Origin: Marasmitruncus massiliensis
GTDB taxonomy: Bacteria > Bacillota > Clostridia > Oscillospirales > Ruminococcaceae
Reading direction: 5' to 3'
Length of the DNA stretch: 64,000 nt
Assembly: GCF_900186535.1 (NCBI RefSeq)
Contig: NZ_FYDE01000005.1
Location: 1,960,895 to 2,024,894 of the forward strand
Part shown: positions 33,464 through 42,928 of the stretch, in pieces
Layout: every line of letters starts with the position of its first letter
Numbering within the stretch: position 1 is the stretch's first letter
The notes under the pieces: model-generated
Told to the model about the DNA's origin: nothing
Database searches by the model: none
Seen by the model: only the letters and a program-made list of their open reading frames with translations
Made by a program: the position numbers and the translations under genes

Positions 33464-34174
33464 TTATTCACCCAGCAGACGCTTGAGAATCTCATGGTAA
33501 GCGCCTTCCACACCGCCCATGTCGCGGCGGAAACGGTCCTTGTCCAGTTTTTCACCGGTCGTACTGTCCCAGAACCGGCAGGTATCGGGCGAAATTTCAT
33601 CCGCGAGGATGATCTTCCCGTCCGGGGTTTTACCGAATTCCAATTTAAAATCAATCAGTTCAATATTCAGGTCTTTGAGATATGCGGCGAGGATTTCGTT
33701 AATCTTAAACGCATAATCCGCAATTGTTTTCAGTTCCTGCGGAGTTGCCAGTTCCATTGCAAACACGTGATAATCATTGATCATCGGGTCGCCAAGCGCA
33801 TCATCTTTATAGCTGTATTCAAGAACTGTTTTCGCCAGCTTGGTTCCCTCGGGGATGCCGAGGCGTTTGGAAAGGGAACCTGCCGCAATATTGCGCACAA
33901 TCACTTCGATCGGCACAATGGAGACCTTTTTTACTACCGTTTCGCGATCAGAAATCTGCTCGATCACATGTGTGGGCACGCCGTGCCCTTCCAGCATTTT
34001 CATCAGATGGTTAGAAACTTTATTATTGATGATGCCCTTTTCCGCAATGGTACCCTTTTTCAAACCGTTAAACGCAGTTGCATCGTCCTTATACTCCACA
34101 ATGTATGCATTCGGATCGTCTGTTTTAAAAACCTTTTTTGCTTTTCCCTCATAAAGCTGTTCCAACTTTTTCAT
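33464..34174 (-). CDS. purC: SAICAR synthetase
   Basis: Joins aspartate to CAIR. 236 residues. [37 protein letters not shown] at the start, [18 protein letters not shown], and [31 protein letters not shown] near residue 185 are diagnostic. Between purE and purF in the operon. Confidence 0.98.
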   Translation of the reverse strand: MKKLEQLYEGKAKKVFKTDDPNAYIVEYKDDATAFNGLKKGTIAEKGIINNKVSNHLMKMLEGHGVPTHVIEQISDRETVVKKVSIVPIEVIVRNIAAGSLSKRLGIPEGTKLAKTVLEYSYKDDALGDPMINDYHVFAMELATPQELKTIADYAFKINEILAAYLKDLNIELIDFKLEFGKTPDGKIILADEISPDTCRFWDSTTGEKLDKDRFRRDMGGVEGAYHEILKRLLGE

Positions 34175-34219
34175 TTCAATTCCTCCATATTTATATGATA
34201 AGTATTTATTTTGACTTGA

Positions 34220-34717
34220 TTAAGCAAATTCCTTCTGAATTTTCAGATCCTTTTGGAGAACCTCCTGTTCCATGTCGGAGCGGCGCAGAGAAAGCTTATA
34301 AGCGACCTCGGCATCATTCACCCCAATGATCTGGGCAGCGAGAATGCCGGCATTTTTGGCCCCGTCAATAGCAACCGTGGCAACCGGGATGCCCGCGGGC
34401 ATCTGAACCGTAGACAGCAGAGCATCCAGCCCATCCAGCGTTGAAGATTTCACCGGGATTCCAATGACCGGAAGCGTGGTGTGTGCCGCAAGCACACCCG
34501 CGAGATGCGCTGCCTTGCCTGCCGCTGCTATAATTGCCGCGAATCCGTTTTCACGTGCACTTGCCGCAAACTGACAGGCGGCGGCGGGCGTCCTGTGAGC
34601 GCTCATCACATGCACTTCCACATCAATACCAAAGCCCTTTAATTCTTCAACCGCACCTTTGACAACCGGTAAATCGCTGTCGCTGCCCATAATGACAGCT
34701 ACTTTTTTATTGGCCAT
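34220..34717 (-). CDS. purE: N5-carboxyaminoimidazole ribonucleotide mutase (PurE)
   Basis: Converts N5-CAIR to CAIR (class I) in the sixth step. 165 residues. [21 protein letters not shown] at the start, the catalytic SAHRTP motif, and [29 protein letters not shown] follow the family closely. No purK is beside it. First gene of the pur operon, directly behind a leader RNA whose terminator ends about 20 bases before the start codon. Confidence 0.97.
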   Translation of the reverse strand: MANKKVAVIMGSDSDLPVVKGAVEELKGFGIDVEVHVMSAHRTPAAACQFAASARENGFAAIIAAAGKAAHLAGVLAAHTTLPVIGIPVKSSTLDGLDALLSTVQMPAGIPVATVAIDGAKNAGILAAQIIGVNDAEVAYKLSLRRSDMEQEVLQKDLKIQKEFA

Positions 34718-34739
34718 AACCGCACTTCCTTTTTATCAA

Positions 34740-34772
34740 AAATGAAAACAGGCTGCGGCCTGCCGCAACCTG
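34740..34772 (-). terminator. Terminator/attenuator directly upstream of purE
   Basis: On the minus strand CAGGTTGCGGC (34762-34772) pairs with GCCGCAGCCTG (34749-34759), followed by TTTTCATTT. It ends just before the purE ribosome binding site, so it either ends a separate small RNA or acts as an attenuator for the pur operon. Confidence 0.85.
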
Positions 34773-34920
34773 CAAAAATCCCTTTCATAAAGCTTACACT
34801 GATTCCCTTTTACACTGCACCCATAGCTGGCAATACCGCCATAAGAAACACGGCAATCCATTACAGTCCGACAAATTACGGATGATCCAGCCAATATCGC
34901 CACCCCCTTGTGCTCTTACT
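34740..34920 (-). ncRNA. Unidentified 180-nt structured RNA/leader before purE
   Basis: The 390-base gap between pfkA and purE holds a promoter (34927-34955), then about 180 nt with no reading frame, ending in a strong terminator before purE. The RNA can form a multibranched fold: TGGCTGG pairs with CCAGCTA as closing stem; inside it ATCC with GGAT and CCG with CGG, and a separate hairpin GCCGT-GTTTCTT-ATGGC. CAGTGTAA occurs twice, 16 bases apart, 3' of this fold. The 5' end AAAACAG could also pair with CTGTTTT at the terminator. I tested it by eye against purine, ZTP, THF, PRPP, cobalamin and guanidine riboswitch consensus and found no match. 6S RNA is another possibility. Confidence 0.65.
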
Positions 34921-34926
34921 GTTTTT

Positions 34927-34955
34927 AGTTTACAGGAAAATTTGTCGATTTTCAA
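34927..34955 (-). promoter_or_regulatory. Promoter of the purE leader and pur operon
   Basis: On the minus strand, -35 TTGAAA (34950-34955), 17-base spacer, -10 TAAACT (34927-34932). Bases 34956-35073 upstream show no other feature I can support. Confidence 0.7.
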
Positions 34956-35073
34956 CGCCAAAAACCCTTGTCTGAAAAAGATTGGAGGGTTGATTGAAAA
35001 GGAACAAATGCTCTGTCAAGTTTTTGTAAATTCAAACGATAGGTCATACAAGCTACTTTGCACATTGGGACAT

Positions 35074-35101
35074 AAGAAAACTCCTGCCGGCGCAGGAGTT
35101 T
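35074..35101 (-). terminator. Terminator of pfkA
   Basis: On the minus strand AAACTCCTGC (35092-35101) pairs with GCAGGAGTTT (35078-35087) around GCCG, followed by TTCTTATG. Confidence 0.8.
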
Positions 35102-35107
35102 GATCTC

Positions 35108-36097
35108 TTAAATGGAAATTACATCGGCAATATCATAAAGATGCTTATTGAATTCCTTTTTCATATTCAGTGCTTCGAGAATGTCGTAATCCACAATCTT
35201 ATTGTCATGGCTGACAACCACCCTGTTGCCGATTCCCTGTTCAAGCAATTCCACTGCATGATAGCCCATTTCACTTGCAAGCACACGCTCGCGGGCTGTC
35301 GGCGCGCCGCCGCGCTGGACATGGCCGAGCACCGTTGCACGAGACTCCACGCCTGTACGCTCCTGTATTTCCCGGGCGATATCATATACGGTGCCGATCC
35401 CGTTGACGCTCGTTACGCCTTCCGCAACCATAATGATAAAATGCTTCTTGCCTGTGCGCAGAGTACGCTGCATTTTTTGGACAATCGCGTCGATGGAGAA
35501 CGGAACCTCAGGCACCAGAATCGCAAGCGCGCCGCAGGCAATTCCCGCGTGAAGAGCAATATCGCCGCAATGTCTGCCCATTACTTCCACGATAGAACAG
35601 CGGTCATGGGATTGGGAAGTATCGCGCAGCTTGTCCACCATGTCCATAACCGTATTAACCGCAGTATCAAATCCGACGGTATAATCGCAGCAGGCAATAT
35701 CGTTATCGATGGTTCCGGGGATGCCGATACAGGGGACGCCTTTCAACGAAAGGTCACGCGCGCCGCGGAAAGAGCCGTCGCCGCCAATAACTACCAGCCC
35801 GTCAATTCCGATCTCCGTGCAGACCTCACGGCCGCGCTCAACACCTTTATCCTCACGGAATTCGGGACAACGCGCAGAATAAAGAATCGTGCCTCCGCGA
35901 TGCAGTGTATCGCAAACGCTGCGCAAATTCATCTCTACCATATCGCGTGCCAAAAGTCCGCTGTATCCGCGGCGAATGCCTATTACACGCATATTTTTGT
36001 AAAGCGCCGTCCTCACAACGGCACGGACAGCTGCATTCATACCGGGGGCATCACCACCGCTTGTAAGGATTCCTATGGTTTTTTGCTGTTTCTCCAT
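35108..36097 (-). CDS. pfkA: ATP-dependent 6-phosphofructokinase
   Basis: Phosphorylates fructose 6-phosphate in glycolysis. 329 residues. LTSGGDAPGMNAAVRAVVR at the start, GGDG (105-108) with the Gly typical of ATP-dependent enzymes, catalytic PGTIDND (127-133), and EVMGRHCGDIALHAGIA for substrate binding. It lies downstream of dnaE, as in many clostridia, but has its own promoter at 36173-36201. Confidence 0.97.
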   Translation of the reverse strand: MEKQQKTIGILTSGGDAPGMNAAVRAVVRTALYKNMRVIGIRRGYSGLLARDMVEMNLRSVCDTLHRGGTILYSARCPEFREDKGVERGREVCTEIGIDGLVVIGGDGSFRGARDLSLKGVPCIGIPGTIDNDIACCDYTVGFDTAVNTVMDMVDKLRDTSQSHDRCSIVEVMGRHCGDIALHAGIACGALAILVPEVPFSIDAIVQKMQRTLRTGKKHFIIMVAEGVTSVNGIGTVYDIAREIQERTGVESRATVLGHVQRGGAPTARERVLASEMGYHAVELLEQGIGNRVVVSHDNKIVDYDILEALNMKKEFNKHLYDIADVISI

Positions 36098-36172
36098 AAC
36101 GCCGCGTCCTCCATCAGCAGGGTCGCTCCCCGCTTAATTTAGTTCAAATAAGGGGCTTATATCCTCTGTCAC

Positions 36173-36201
36173 ATTATACTTGATGACAGCGAAATGTTCA
36201 A
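36173..36201 (-). promoter_or_regulatory. Promoter of pfkA
   Basis: On the minus strand, -35 TTGAAC (36196-36201), 17-base spacer, -10 TATAAT (36173-36178), about 75 bases before the ATG. Confidence 0.8.
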
Positions 36202-36293
36202 GGTTTTCCCGCTATGTTTATAGAATTTTACTAGAACGGAAAAGATTTTCACTGATTTCTTGTCATATTTATAAGTCAATGTAAAACAGGAGA

Positions 36294-39200
36294 TTATACA
36301 CGATATACTACGTTTTCTTTCCCCAACAGCTTTTTTAATTCCCGGTCCAACACATCATTGTAATGCACCCAAAGCGATTGAGACGCAAGATGATATTTTT
36401 TGGTATTTTGAAAATAGAAATAGACTGCAATATAGGGTTCTCCCCTGTTTTCCGGCACAAAAATAGACAGCAGATTTTTTACCCGGCCAAACATCGCAGC
36501 CTCACTGCTTTCCATGCGAAGGTATAGTCCCGGATTTTTCACCGGAGCCTTTACTTCCAGCTTTTGCGCATTGTCGGAGGCCTTTGCGGATTCTTCATAT
36601 TCCTCGATCAAAGAGATGGATTCAACAATCAATTTTGCTTCCTCTTCCTCCCGGACTGAAACACGGCCGGTCAGAATTACAACGCTGCCTTCTGCCAGTT
36701 TTGATGAAAAGCCTGCATATGCTTTCGGAAAAATGAGCGCCTCCATGCCTCCGCTTGTATCTTCAATCTGTGCAAACGCCATCATCTCGCCGTTTCGGGT
36801 GGATTTCAGCCTTCTGCTGTTAACAATAGCGGCGACTTTGACGGCTGTGCCGTCCTGTATCCCGCTTCCGCGTTCTTCCGCAGAAATGATATCCGAAATC
36901 AGCGTACAGCCGAATTTGTCGATCAGATTCTGATATCTGGAAAGCGGATGACCGCTGATATAAAGCCCGGTGGTCTCTTTCTCGTTCGCAAGCAGAAGAG
37001 AAACCGCCATTTCGGCGACCTGCGGCAGTGTGCGCGTCTGTTTTGGCGCGATTTCCGGAATATCAAACAGGTTTGTCTGGCCGCTGAGCGTACGTTTATA
37101 AACTGCGTCAATGTCCTCGAGCACCGCCTCATAGCCGGATAACATCTGATTGCGGTTGTTTCCCATACAGTCCAGCGCCCCTGATTTGATCAGGCTTTCA
37201 AGCGCGCGTTTGTTCATATCTTTTCCATACATCCGCTCGCAAAAATCAGTAAAAGTCTGGAAGTTTCCGTTCGCCTGACGTTCCGCTATCAGTTCATGGA
37301 TAAAGCCCCTCCCGATATTTTTCACGGCGAGCAGGCCGAAACGAATATCCTGGCCGCTGACGGTGAAACCTTCCTTGCTGATATTTACGTCGGGAGGCAG
37401 CACCCGAATTCCAATTCGGCTGCATTCCCCGATATATTCAATGACTTTGCTGGTATTATCCAGAACACTTGTGAGAAGCGCCGCCATAAACTCCCTCGGG
37501 TAATGGCATTTCAGGTATGCGGTCTGATAGGAAACCATGGCATACGCAGCGGCGTGGGACTTATTGAATGCGTAAGACGCAAACGCGGACATCTCATCAA
37601 AAATCTGATTGCCGGTTTCGCGCGGCACGCCGTTTTGCAGGGCGCCTTCTATGAAAACGACCCGCTCCTTTTCCATGACGTCATGCTTCTTTTTCGACAT
37701 CGCGCGCCGCACAAGATCCGCCCTGCCGTAGGAATAGCCGCCGAGTTCACGGCAGATCTGCATGACCTGCTCCTGATAAACGATGCAGCCGTAGGTCACT
37801 TTCAAAATCGGCTCGAGAAGCGGGTGTTTATAGGAGATCAGCTTTGGATTATGGCGGTTCCGGATATAGGTGGGAATTGACTCCATTGGGCCGGGGCGGT
37901 AAAGGGAGTTCACCGCAATCAGATCTTCAATTGATGTCGGCCCCAGCTGGGCAAGCACCGACCGCATGCCGGCCGATTCAAACTGGAAGATACCCACACA
38001 TTGCCCCTTTGTCATCATCGCAAAGGTATCTTCATCGTTGAGGGAAATTCGGTTGATGTCAAAGTCCGGCTGGTACTTGTTGATTTCCGCCACCGCATAG
38101 TTGATGACCGTCAATGTGCGCAGGCCGAGAAAGTCCATCTTCAGCAGGCCAAGCTCCTCCAGCGTTGTCATCGTATACTGCGTGACCGGCATGGTTTCCT
38201 CGCTTTTATAAAGCGGCACATACGTATCAACCGGATTGCGCGTGATCACCACGCCAGCGGCGTGGGTTGAAGCATGCCGCGGCATTCCCTCAATCTTGCG
38301 CGCCATATCAAGCAGTTCCCTGATTTTCGGATCGGATTCATACAGTTGCTTTAAATCGGCGGAAACCTGCAAAGCTTTATCCAACGTCATTTTTAGCTCG
38401 TTTGGCACCAGTTTTGCAATCCCATCCACCTGTTGGTAAGGTACATTCAAAACGCGCCCGACATCCCGGATAGCCGCGCGGGCGGCCATCGTTCCGAATG
38501 TGATGATCTGCGCAACATGGTCGGCGCCATATTTTTGCACGACATAGTCAATGACTTCCTGCCGCCGTTCATAGCAGAAATCCACATCAAAATCAGGCAT
38601 GCTGACACGTTCGGGGTTCAGGAAGCGTTCAAACAGCAGATTATAGCGGATGGGGTCAATGCTGGTAATCCCGACACAGTAAGCGGCGAGGCTTCCGGCG
38701 CCTGAGCCTCTTCCCGGCCCGACCGGGATGCCCACACTTTTCGCATAATGGATGAAATCATAGACAATCAGGTAGTATTCCACATAGCCCATGTCGGAAA
38801 TGACGCGCAGTTCATATTCCAGACGTTCCACGACATCCTGCGGGGGATTTTCCCCGTAATTGCGCCGCAGGCCCTCATAGCAGAGCCGCTTAAAGTAGCT
38901 GAGGTTGTCTTCCTCGTCGGGAGCGACAAAAAGCGGCAGCTTTGTCTGGCCGAACTCAAAGTCGAAATTGCACATGTCCGCAATTTTCCGGGTATTCTCC
39001 AGCGCGCCCGGATAGTTTCCGAACAGCTGTGCCATCTCATCTCTGCTTTTGATATAAAATTCGTCGGTTTCAAACTCCATACTGCCCGGCGCATCCACTG
39101 ATGTATTTGTCTGAATGCAAAGCAGCACGCTTTGCATCTTCGAATCTTCTCTTTTCACATAGTGTGCGTCGTTGGTCGCGACAAGGCCGATGCCTGTCTC

Positions 39201-39785
39201 CTGAGACAGGCGCAAAAGATCCGGCAAAATCTGCTTTTGCAGCGCGATTCCATGATTCTGAAGCTCGATATAATAGCTGTCCGCGCCAAATAAGTCACGA
39301 TACCAGAGGGCCGTTTCCTTTGCTTTTTCATAATCACCCTGCGCCAGACTGCGGGGTATTTCACCCGCAAGGCAGGCGGACAGGCAGACAAGCCCTTCAT
39401 GGTGCAGTTCAAGCAGGTCGCGGTCGATGCGCGGTTTTGAATAAAAGCCCTCAACAAAACCGGCGGATACCAGTTTGATCAGGTTTTGGTAGCCTTGGAC
39501 GTCCTTGCAAAGCAGGATTAAATGATAAGGCGACGTATCAACTTTATGCTGCTTGTCAAACCTGGTGCGCGGCGCAACATAGACTTCGCATCCGATAATC
39601 GGCTTGATGCCATGCTCTTTCGCGCATTTATAAAAATCCACTGCGCCATACATAACGCCATGGTCGGTGATGGCTATGGCACTCTGCCCCAGCTCCTTCA
39701 CCCGCTGCATCAGCCGTTCAATCCGGCAGGCGCCATCCAGCAGGCTATATTCCGTATGTACGTGCAAATGCACAAAGTCTTCCAT
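36294..39785 (-). CDS. dnaE: DNA polymerase III alpha subunit, DnaE type
   Basis: Replicative polymerase of the DnaE class; Firmicutes with PolC use DnaE to extend primers. 1163 residues. N-terminal PHP domain (FVHLHVHTEYSLLDGACRI at 4-22, then AITDHGVMYG), catalytic PDFDVDF (~396-402), GRGSGAGSLAAY just before, the helix-hairpin-helix region (~830-900) and a C-terminal OB fold (TAVKVAAIVNSRRLKSTRNGEMMAFAQIEDTSG). Start ATG 39785. It lies about 70 bases after ybjQ, with a stem-loop but no T tract between, so it may be read from the hprK-side operon. Confidence 0.96.
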   Translation of the reverse strand: MEDFVHLHVHTEYSLLDGACRIERLMQRVKELGQSAIAITDHGVMYGAVDFYKCAKEHGIKPIIGCEVYVAPRTRFDKQHKVDTSPYHLILLCKDVQGYQNLIKLVSAGFVEGFYSKPRIDRDLLELHHEGLVCLSACLAGEIPRSLAQGDYEKAKETALWYRDLFGADSYYIELQNHGIALQKQILPDLLRLSQETGIGLVATNDAHYVKREDSKMQSVLLCIQTNTSVDAPGSMEFETDEFYIKSRDEMAQLFGNYPGALENTRKIADMCNFDFEFGQTKLPLFVAPDEEDNLSYFKRLCYEGLRRNYGENPPQDVVERLEYELRVISDMGYVEYYLIVYDFIHYAKSVGIPVGPGRGSGAGSLAAYCVGITSIDPIRYNLLFERFLNPERVSMPDFDVDFCYERRQEVIDYVVQKYGADHVAQIITFGTMAARAAIRDVGRVLNVPYQQVDGIAKLVPNELKMTLDKALQVSADLKQLYESDPKIRELLDMARKIEGMPRHASTHAAGVVITRNPVDTYVPLYKSEETMPVTQYTMTTLEELGLLKMDFLGLRTLTVINYAVAEINKYQPDFDINRISLNDEDTFAMMTKGQCVGIFQFESAGMRSVLAQLGPTSIEDLIAVNSLYRPGPMESIPTYIRNRHNPKLISYKHPLLEPILKVTYGCIVYQEQVMQICRELGGYSYGRADLVRRAMSKKKHDVMEKERVVFIEGALQNGVPRETGNQIFDEMSAFASYAFNKSHAAAYAMVSYQTAYLKCHYPREFMAALLTSVLDNTSKVIEYIGECSRIGIRVLPPDVNISKEGFTVSGQDIRFGLLAVKNIGRGFIHELIAERQANGNFQTFTDFCERMYGKDMNKRALESLIKSGALDCMGNNRNQMLSGYEAVLEDIDAVYKRTLSGQTNLFDIPEIAPKQTRTLPQVAEMAVSLLLANEKETTGLYISGHPLSRYQNLIDKFGCTLISDIISAEERGSGIQDGTAVKVAAIVNSRRLKSTRNGEMMAFAQIEDTSGGMEALIFPKAYAGFSSKLAEGSVVILTGRVSVREEEEAKLIVESISLIEEYEESAKASDNAQKLEVKAPVKNPGLYLRMESSEAAMFGRVKNLLSIFVPENRGEPYIAVYFYFQNTKKYHLASQSLWVHYNDVLDRELKKLLGKENVVYRV

Positions 39786-39813
39786 GATTCATCCCTTGCC
39801 CTGTCTTATTGTA

Positions 39814-39845
39814 GCGGGCACATAGCCATCAGCCATTGTGCCCGC
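39814..39845. other. Stem-loop without T tract between ybjQ and dnaE
   Basis: GCGGGCACA (39814-39822) pairs with TGTGCCCGC (39837-39845). A 9-bp perfect stem. No T run follows on either strand, so it is more likely an RNA processing or stability element than a terminator. Confidence 0.5.
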
Positions 39846-39854
39846 TCCCGGTTT

Positions 39855-40175
39855 TCATTCAATGCAAACCGCCGTGCCCGATGCCGTGACCATCAGCATG
39901 CCGTTATTTGCGCCCAGCACCTCATAATCGATATCGACGCCGACCACCGCGTCGGCTCCCAGATTCGCGGCACGCTGCGTCATCTCTTCAATCGCCTGCT
40001 CACGCGCCTGAATCAGCTCGTCCTCATAAGTTCCCGACCGTCCCCCAAAAAAATTGGACAGACCTGCGGTAAAATCCTTAATAAAGTCTACGCCGGAAAT
40101 GACTTCGCCGAATACAATTCCCTTATATGCCGTAACGCGTTTTCCCTCAACTGACGGTGTTGTTGTAATAATCAT
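39855..40175 (-). CDS. YbjQ/UPF0145 family protein
   Basis: 106 residues. [32 protein letters not shown] and [19 protein letters not shown] are typical of the YbjQ (UPF0145) family, small pentameric beta-rich proteins of unknown role, sometimes called heavy-metal-binding without firm proof. Its start overlaps the whiA stop (ATGA), so it is cotranscribed. Confidence 0.93.
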   Translation of the reverse strand: MIITTTPSVEGKRVTAYKGIVFGEVISGVDFIKDFTAGLSNFFGGRSGTYEDELIQAREQAIEEMTQRAANLGADAVVGVDIDYEVLGANNGMLMVTASGTAVCIE

Positions 40176-41101
40176 TGCTGATTTCCCCTTTCATTACGCA
40201 GTGGTTCTGCAAATTCTGCAATTCTTTTCAAACGATGGTTAACCCCGGAACGCGAAATTGGTGTGGACAGCATCTTTCCCAGTTCCCGCAGAGAAAAATC
40301 CGGATTTTCCAGCCGCAGTACAGCGATCTCCCGCAGATCCTCCGGCAGGGATTCTATTCCGCACCGGGACTGGATCAGCTGAATCTGTTCAATCTGAGTC
40401 ATTGAAGCGTCGATGGTTTTTGTAATGTTTGCCGTTTCGCAGTTTGTTTCCCTGTTTACTTTGTTGCGCAGCTCCTTAACAATTTTGATTTCCATCAGAT
40501 TTAAAGCAGCTTTGGGCGCACCGATAAAGGTCAGCAGATCTTCGATGTTCTCACTTTCTTTATAGTACAGCAGATAGTCATTGCGCCGTGTCGTGCTCTT
40601 TGGAGCAGTCAGATACTCTGCCAGAAGCGCCGCCAAATCGTCGCATAGCGGTTTGCTTGAAATCGCAAACTCCACACGGTACTCCTTTTCAGGATCGGGA
40701 ACAGACGCCGCCGCAAGAAACGCCCCGCTTAAAAAAGCCGGAATATCCGAATCGGCCAGCAGCTCACGCCGGAGACCGCAGCTGTCCTCCTCCGCTTTGC
40801 AGCCAAAATAGGAAAGAACCGCGGCACGGTCGGTCAGGCTGTCGACAGTCACCATATAAATGCTGCGCCGCCCCTGTCGTTTGACTTCTCTCAGCGTAAT
40901 ACTGTCCGTCAGCCCGATTAAATCGGCAATACAGTCCGCGTAGAGGCGGGCTACCACCTTATGTTCGGTATGGATGGAAATAGTATCTATCCCAAAGCTG
41001 TTTCCAAACAACAAAAGGCCGTACGCCTGCGCTTTTCTGTTACGATGGCGAAACGGCCTGTTATTGCAGATTTCACTTTTGATGTCATAAGCAAACGACA
41101 T
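40172..41101 (-). CDS. whiA: WhiA-family DNA-binding protein
   Basis: 309 residues. N-terminal LAGLIDADG-homing-endonuclease-like domain ([32 protein letters not shown]..., [25 protein letters not shown]) and C-terminal HTH ([45 protein letters not shown]). In Gram-positives WhiA influences cell division and chromosome segregation. It starts 2 bases after rapZ. The usual yvcK gene between rapZ and whiA is absent. Confidence 0.96.
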   Translation of the reverse strand: MSFAYDIKSEICNNRPFRHRNRKAQAYGLLLFGNSFGIDTISIHTEHKVVARLYADCIADLIGLTDSITLREVKRQGRRSIYMVTVDSLTDRAAVLSYFGCKAEEDSCGLRRELLADSDIPAFLSGAFLAAASVPDPEKEYRVEFAISSKPLCDDLAALLAEYLTAPKSTTRRNDYLLYYKESENIEDLLTFIGAPKAALNLMEIKIVKELRNKVNRETNCETANITKTIDASMTQIEQIQLIQSRCGIESLPEDLREIAVLRLENPDFSLRELGKMLSTPISRSGVNHRLKRIAEFAEPLRNERGNQQ

Positions 41102-41103
41102 GG

Positions 41104-41970
41104 CTACTCCTTATGCTTGGAAATATCCCTGTGAGATACCGTGCAGCGGATACCCTGATCACGCACATGGTCTGCCAGAAGCTGAGCGAATACCACAGAC
41201 CGGTGTTTTCCCCCGGTACATCCGATTGCGATGGTGAGCTGTGTTTTCCCTTCATCCCGGTAAAGCGGGAGCAGATAATCCAGCAGATCCAGCAGTTTGG
41301 GCACCAGCTGCCGGGTCTGCTTCCATTGCATCACATATTCCCGGACGGGGGCCTCCAGCCCTGTTTTCATCTTCAGTTCCGGAACATAAAACGGGTTGGG
41401 CAGACAGCGGACATCAAATACCAGATCTGCTTCTTTAGGCAATCCGTATTTAAACCCAAATGACATGCAGTTCACCAGCATCGACTGATTCCTATCGTCC
41501 AAAAAAATATCGACTACTTTTTCACGCAGTTGGTTTACCGATAAATAGGTTGTGTCGATGATATAATCGGCATTGTCCCGGATTTTTGAGAGGAGCCTGC
41601 GTTCTTCCGAAATAGCGCCCTCCACGGTAGGGTTTTCCTGATCCATCAGAGGATGCTTCCTGCGGGTTTCTTTGTAGCGCTGAACCAGAATGGAGTCGTC
41701 ACAATCCAAAAAAAGCGTCTGAAAGCCGCCGGCAACCCCCACAAATTCCTCCAGCCCGTCAAACAGGTCCCCGAATATTTCCTTGCTGCGGGCATCGATT
41801 ACAATCGCCACCTTGTCGATCTTATCGTCGGCCTGCGCACATAAATCAACGAATGACCTTACCATTTTGGGCGGAAGGTTATCCACACAGTAGTAGCCGA
41901 TATCTTCCATGGCCGCGATCGCGCGCGATTTGCCTGAACCGGACATTCCGGTGATCAACACAAAATCCAT
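41104..41970 (-). CDS. rapZ: RapZ/YvcJ RNase adapter, nucleotide-binding protein
   Basis: 288 residues. Walker A GMSGSGKS at 8-15, YYCVDNLPPKM, FLDCDDSILVQRYKETRRKHPL and the C-terminal IAIGCTGGKHRSVVFAQLLADHV match the RapZ/YvcJ family, which binds UDP-GlcNAc and nucleotides. In E. coli it targets glmZ sRNA to RNase E; in Firmicutes the role is less clear. It is 20 bases after murB, tying it to cell-wall precursor synthesis. Confidence 0.96.
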   Translation of the reverse strand: MDFVLITGMSGSGKSRAIAAMEDIGYYCVDNLPPKMVRSFVDLCAQADDKIDKVAIVIDARSKEIFGDLFDGLEEFVGVAGGFQTLFLDCDDSILVQRYKETRRKHPLMDQENPTVEGAISEERRLLSKIRDNADYIIDTTYLSVNQLREKVVDIFLDDRNQSMLVNCMSFGFKYGLPKEADLVFDVRCLPNPFYVPELKMKTGLEAPVREYVMQWKQTRQLVPKLLDLLDYLLPLYRDEGKTQLTIAIGCTGGKHRSVVFAQLLADHVRDQGIRCTVSHRDISKHKE

Positions 41971-41990
41971 ACCGACTTCCCCTCTTTCTA

Positions 41991-42908
41991 TTATAACAGC
42001 TTGATTTCACATTCCAGCTGAAATCCCGTTTTTCCATATACTTCCTGCTGAACCTGCCGAATCAGTTCCAGCACATCCTGACAGGTCGCGTGATCATAGT
42101 TGATGACAAAACCGGCATGTTTCTCACTGACCATGGCCCCCCCGACGCGGCGGCCTTTTAAGCCGCACCGGTCGATCAAAACCGACGCATAGGAACCTTC
42201 CGGGCGCTTAAAGGTACTTCCCGCGCTGGGATACTCCAACGGCTGTTTGGATTTCCTCCGCTCCATAAACTCATCCATCTTTGCATGAATTTCCCGAGAG
42301 TCTCCCTTTTGCAGGCGGATTGCAGCTCCTGTGATCAGACAGTCGGGGTGATCGGAAAACCAGCTGTGACGATAACGGAAATCAAGGCTGCCGACTTTTC
42401 TTTTCATCTCTTCAGAACTTTTCGTGTCCAGATAAGAGACTTCCTCAACAACGTCGCATAATTCGCCGCCGTAAGCACCCGCATTCATATAAACCCCCCC
42501 GCCCAGGCTGCCCGGAATTCCATAGGCGAACTCCAGGCCGGAAAGCCCGTGTTTCTGCGCAAACCGGCAGAGCGCCGTCAGACTGGCCCCGGCCGGACAG
42601 TCAATCAGGGTCTCATCATCTTTACGGATGGACGGGACGGCGGACAGTTCGTCGAATGAAAGCACCACGCCGCGGATGCCGCAATCATTGATCAACAGAT
42701 CGGAACCTTTTCCAATATAACGCAGTGGAAGTCCCAGCTGTGTTACTTTGCGGATTACCTGCCGTGCCTGCTTGAAATCATACGGACGGATAAAGAGATC
42801 GGCAGGCCCTCCGATTTTAAACGTCGTGTGCGCAGACATGGGCTCATCTGCCAGACAGGTGCAATGAATTTGCCGGCAAAAATCCCGCAGTTCCAAAAGT
42901 TCGTTCAT
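41991..42908 (-). CDS. murB: UDP-N-acetylenolpyruvoylglucosamine reductase
   Basis: Reduces UDP-GlcNAc-enolpyruvate to UDP-MurNAc in peptidoglycan synthesis. 305 residues, FAD enzyme. MSAHTTFKIGGPADLFIRP at ~24-42, IGKGSDLLINDCGIRGVVL, EFAYGIPGSLGGGVYMNAGAYGGEL and the active-site YPSAGSTFKRP are present; type II (no Tyr loop insert). ATG 42906-42908 after GGAGG; a TTG at 42920 lies inside that site. 20 bases after the ROK kinase gene. Confidence 0.96.
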   Translation of the reverse strand: MNELLELRDFCRQIHCTCLADEPMSAHTTFKIGGPADLFIRPYDFKQARQVIRKVTQLGLPLRYIGKGSDLLINDCGIRGVVLSFDELSAVPSIRKDDETLIDCPAGASLTALCRFAQKHGLSGLEFAYGIPGSLGGGVYMNAGAYGGELCDVVEEVSYLDTKSSEEMKRKVGSLDFRYRHSWFSDHPDCLITGAAIRLQKGDSREIHAKMDEFMERRKSKQPLEYPSAGSTFKRPEGSYASVLIDRCGLKGRRVGGAMVSEKHAGFVINYDHATCQDVLELIRQVQQEVYGKTGFQLECEIKLL

Positions 42909-42928
42909 GATTTCCTCCAAATCAACGC

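Noticed and set aside
34780-34830. Cobalamin-riboswitch-like stretch AAAAGGGAATCAGTGTAAG in the purE leader
   Set aside because: It recalls the conserved GGGAA/GGTG part, but the following paired elements and the B12 box GCCACTG are absent.
34740-34920. Purine or ZTP riboswitch before purE
   Set aside because: The conserved loop and junction sequences of these classes could not be found; left as unidentified.
34956-35073. Second TTGACA box on the minus strand in the pfkA-purE gap
   Set aside because: No -10 box at 16-18 bases downstream.
35141-36142. 333-codon open frame on the plus strand
   Set aside because: Antisense to pfkA and starting without a binding site.
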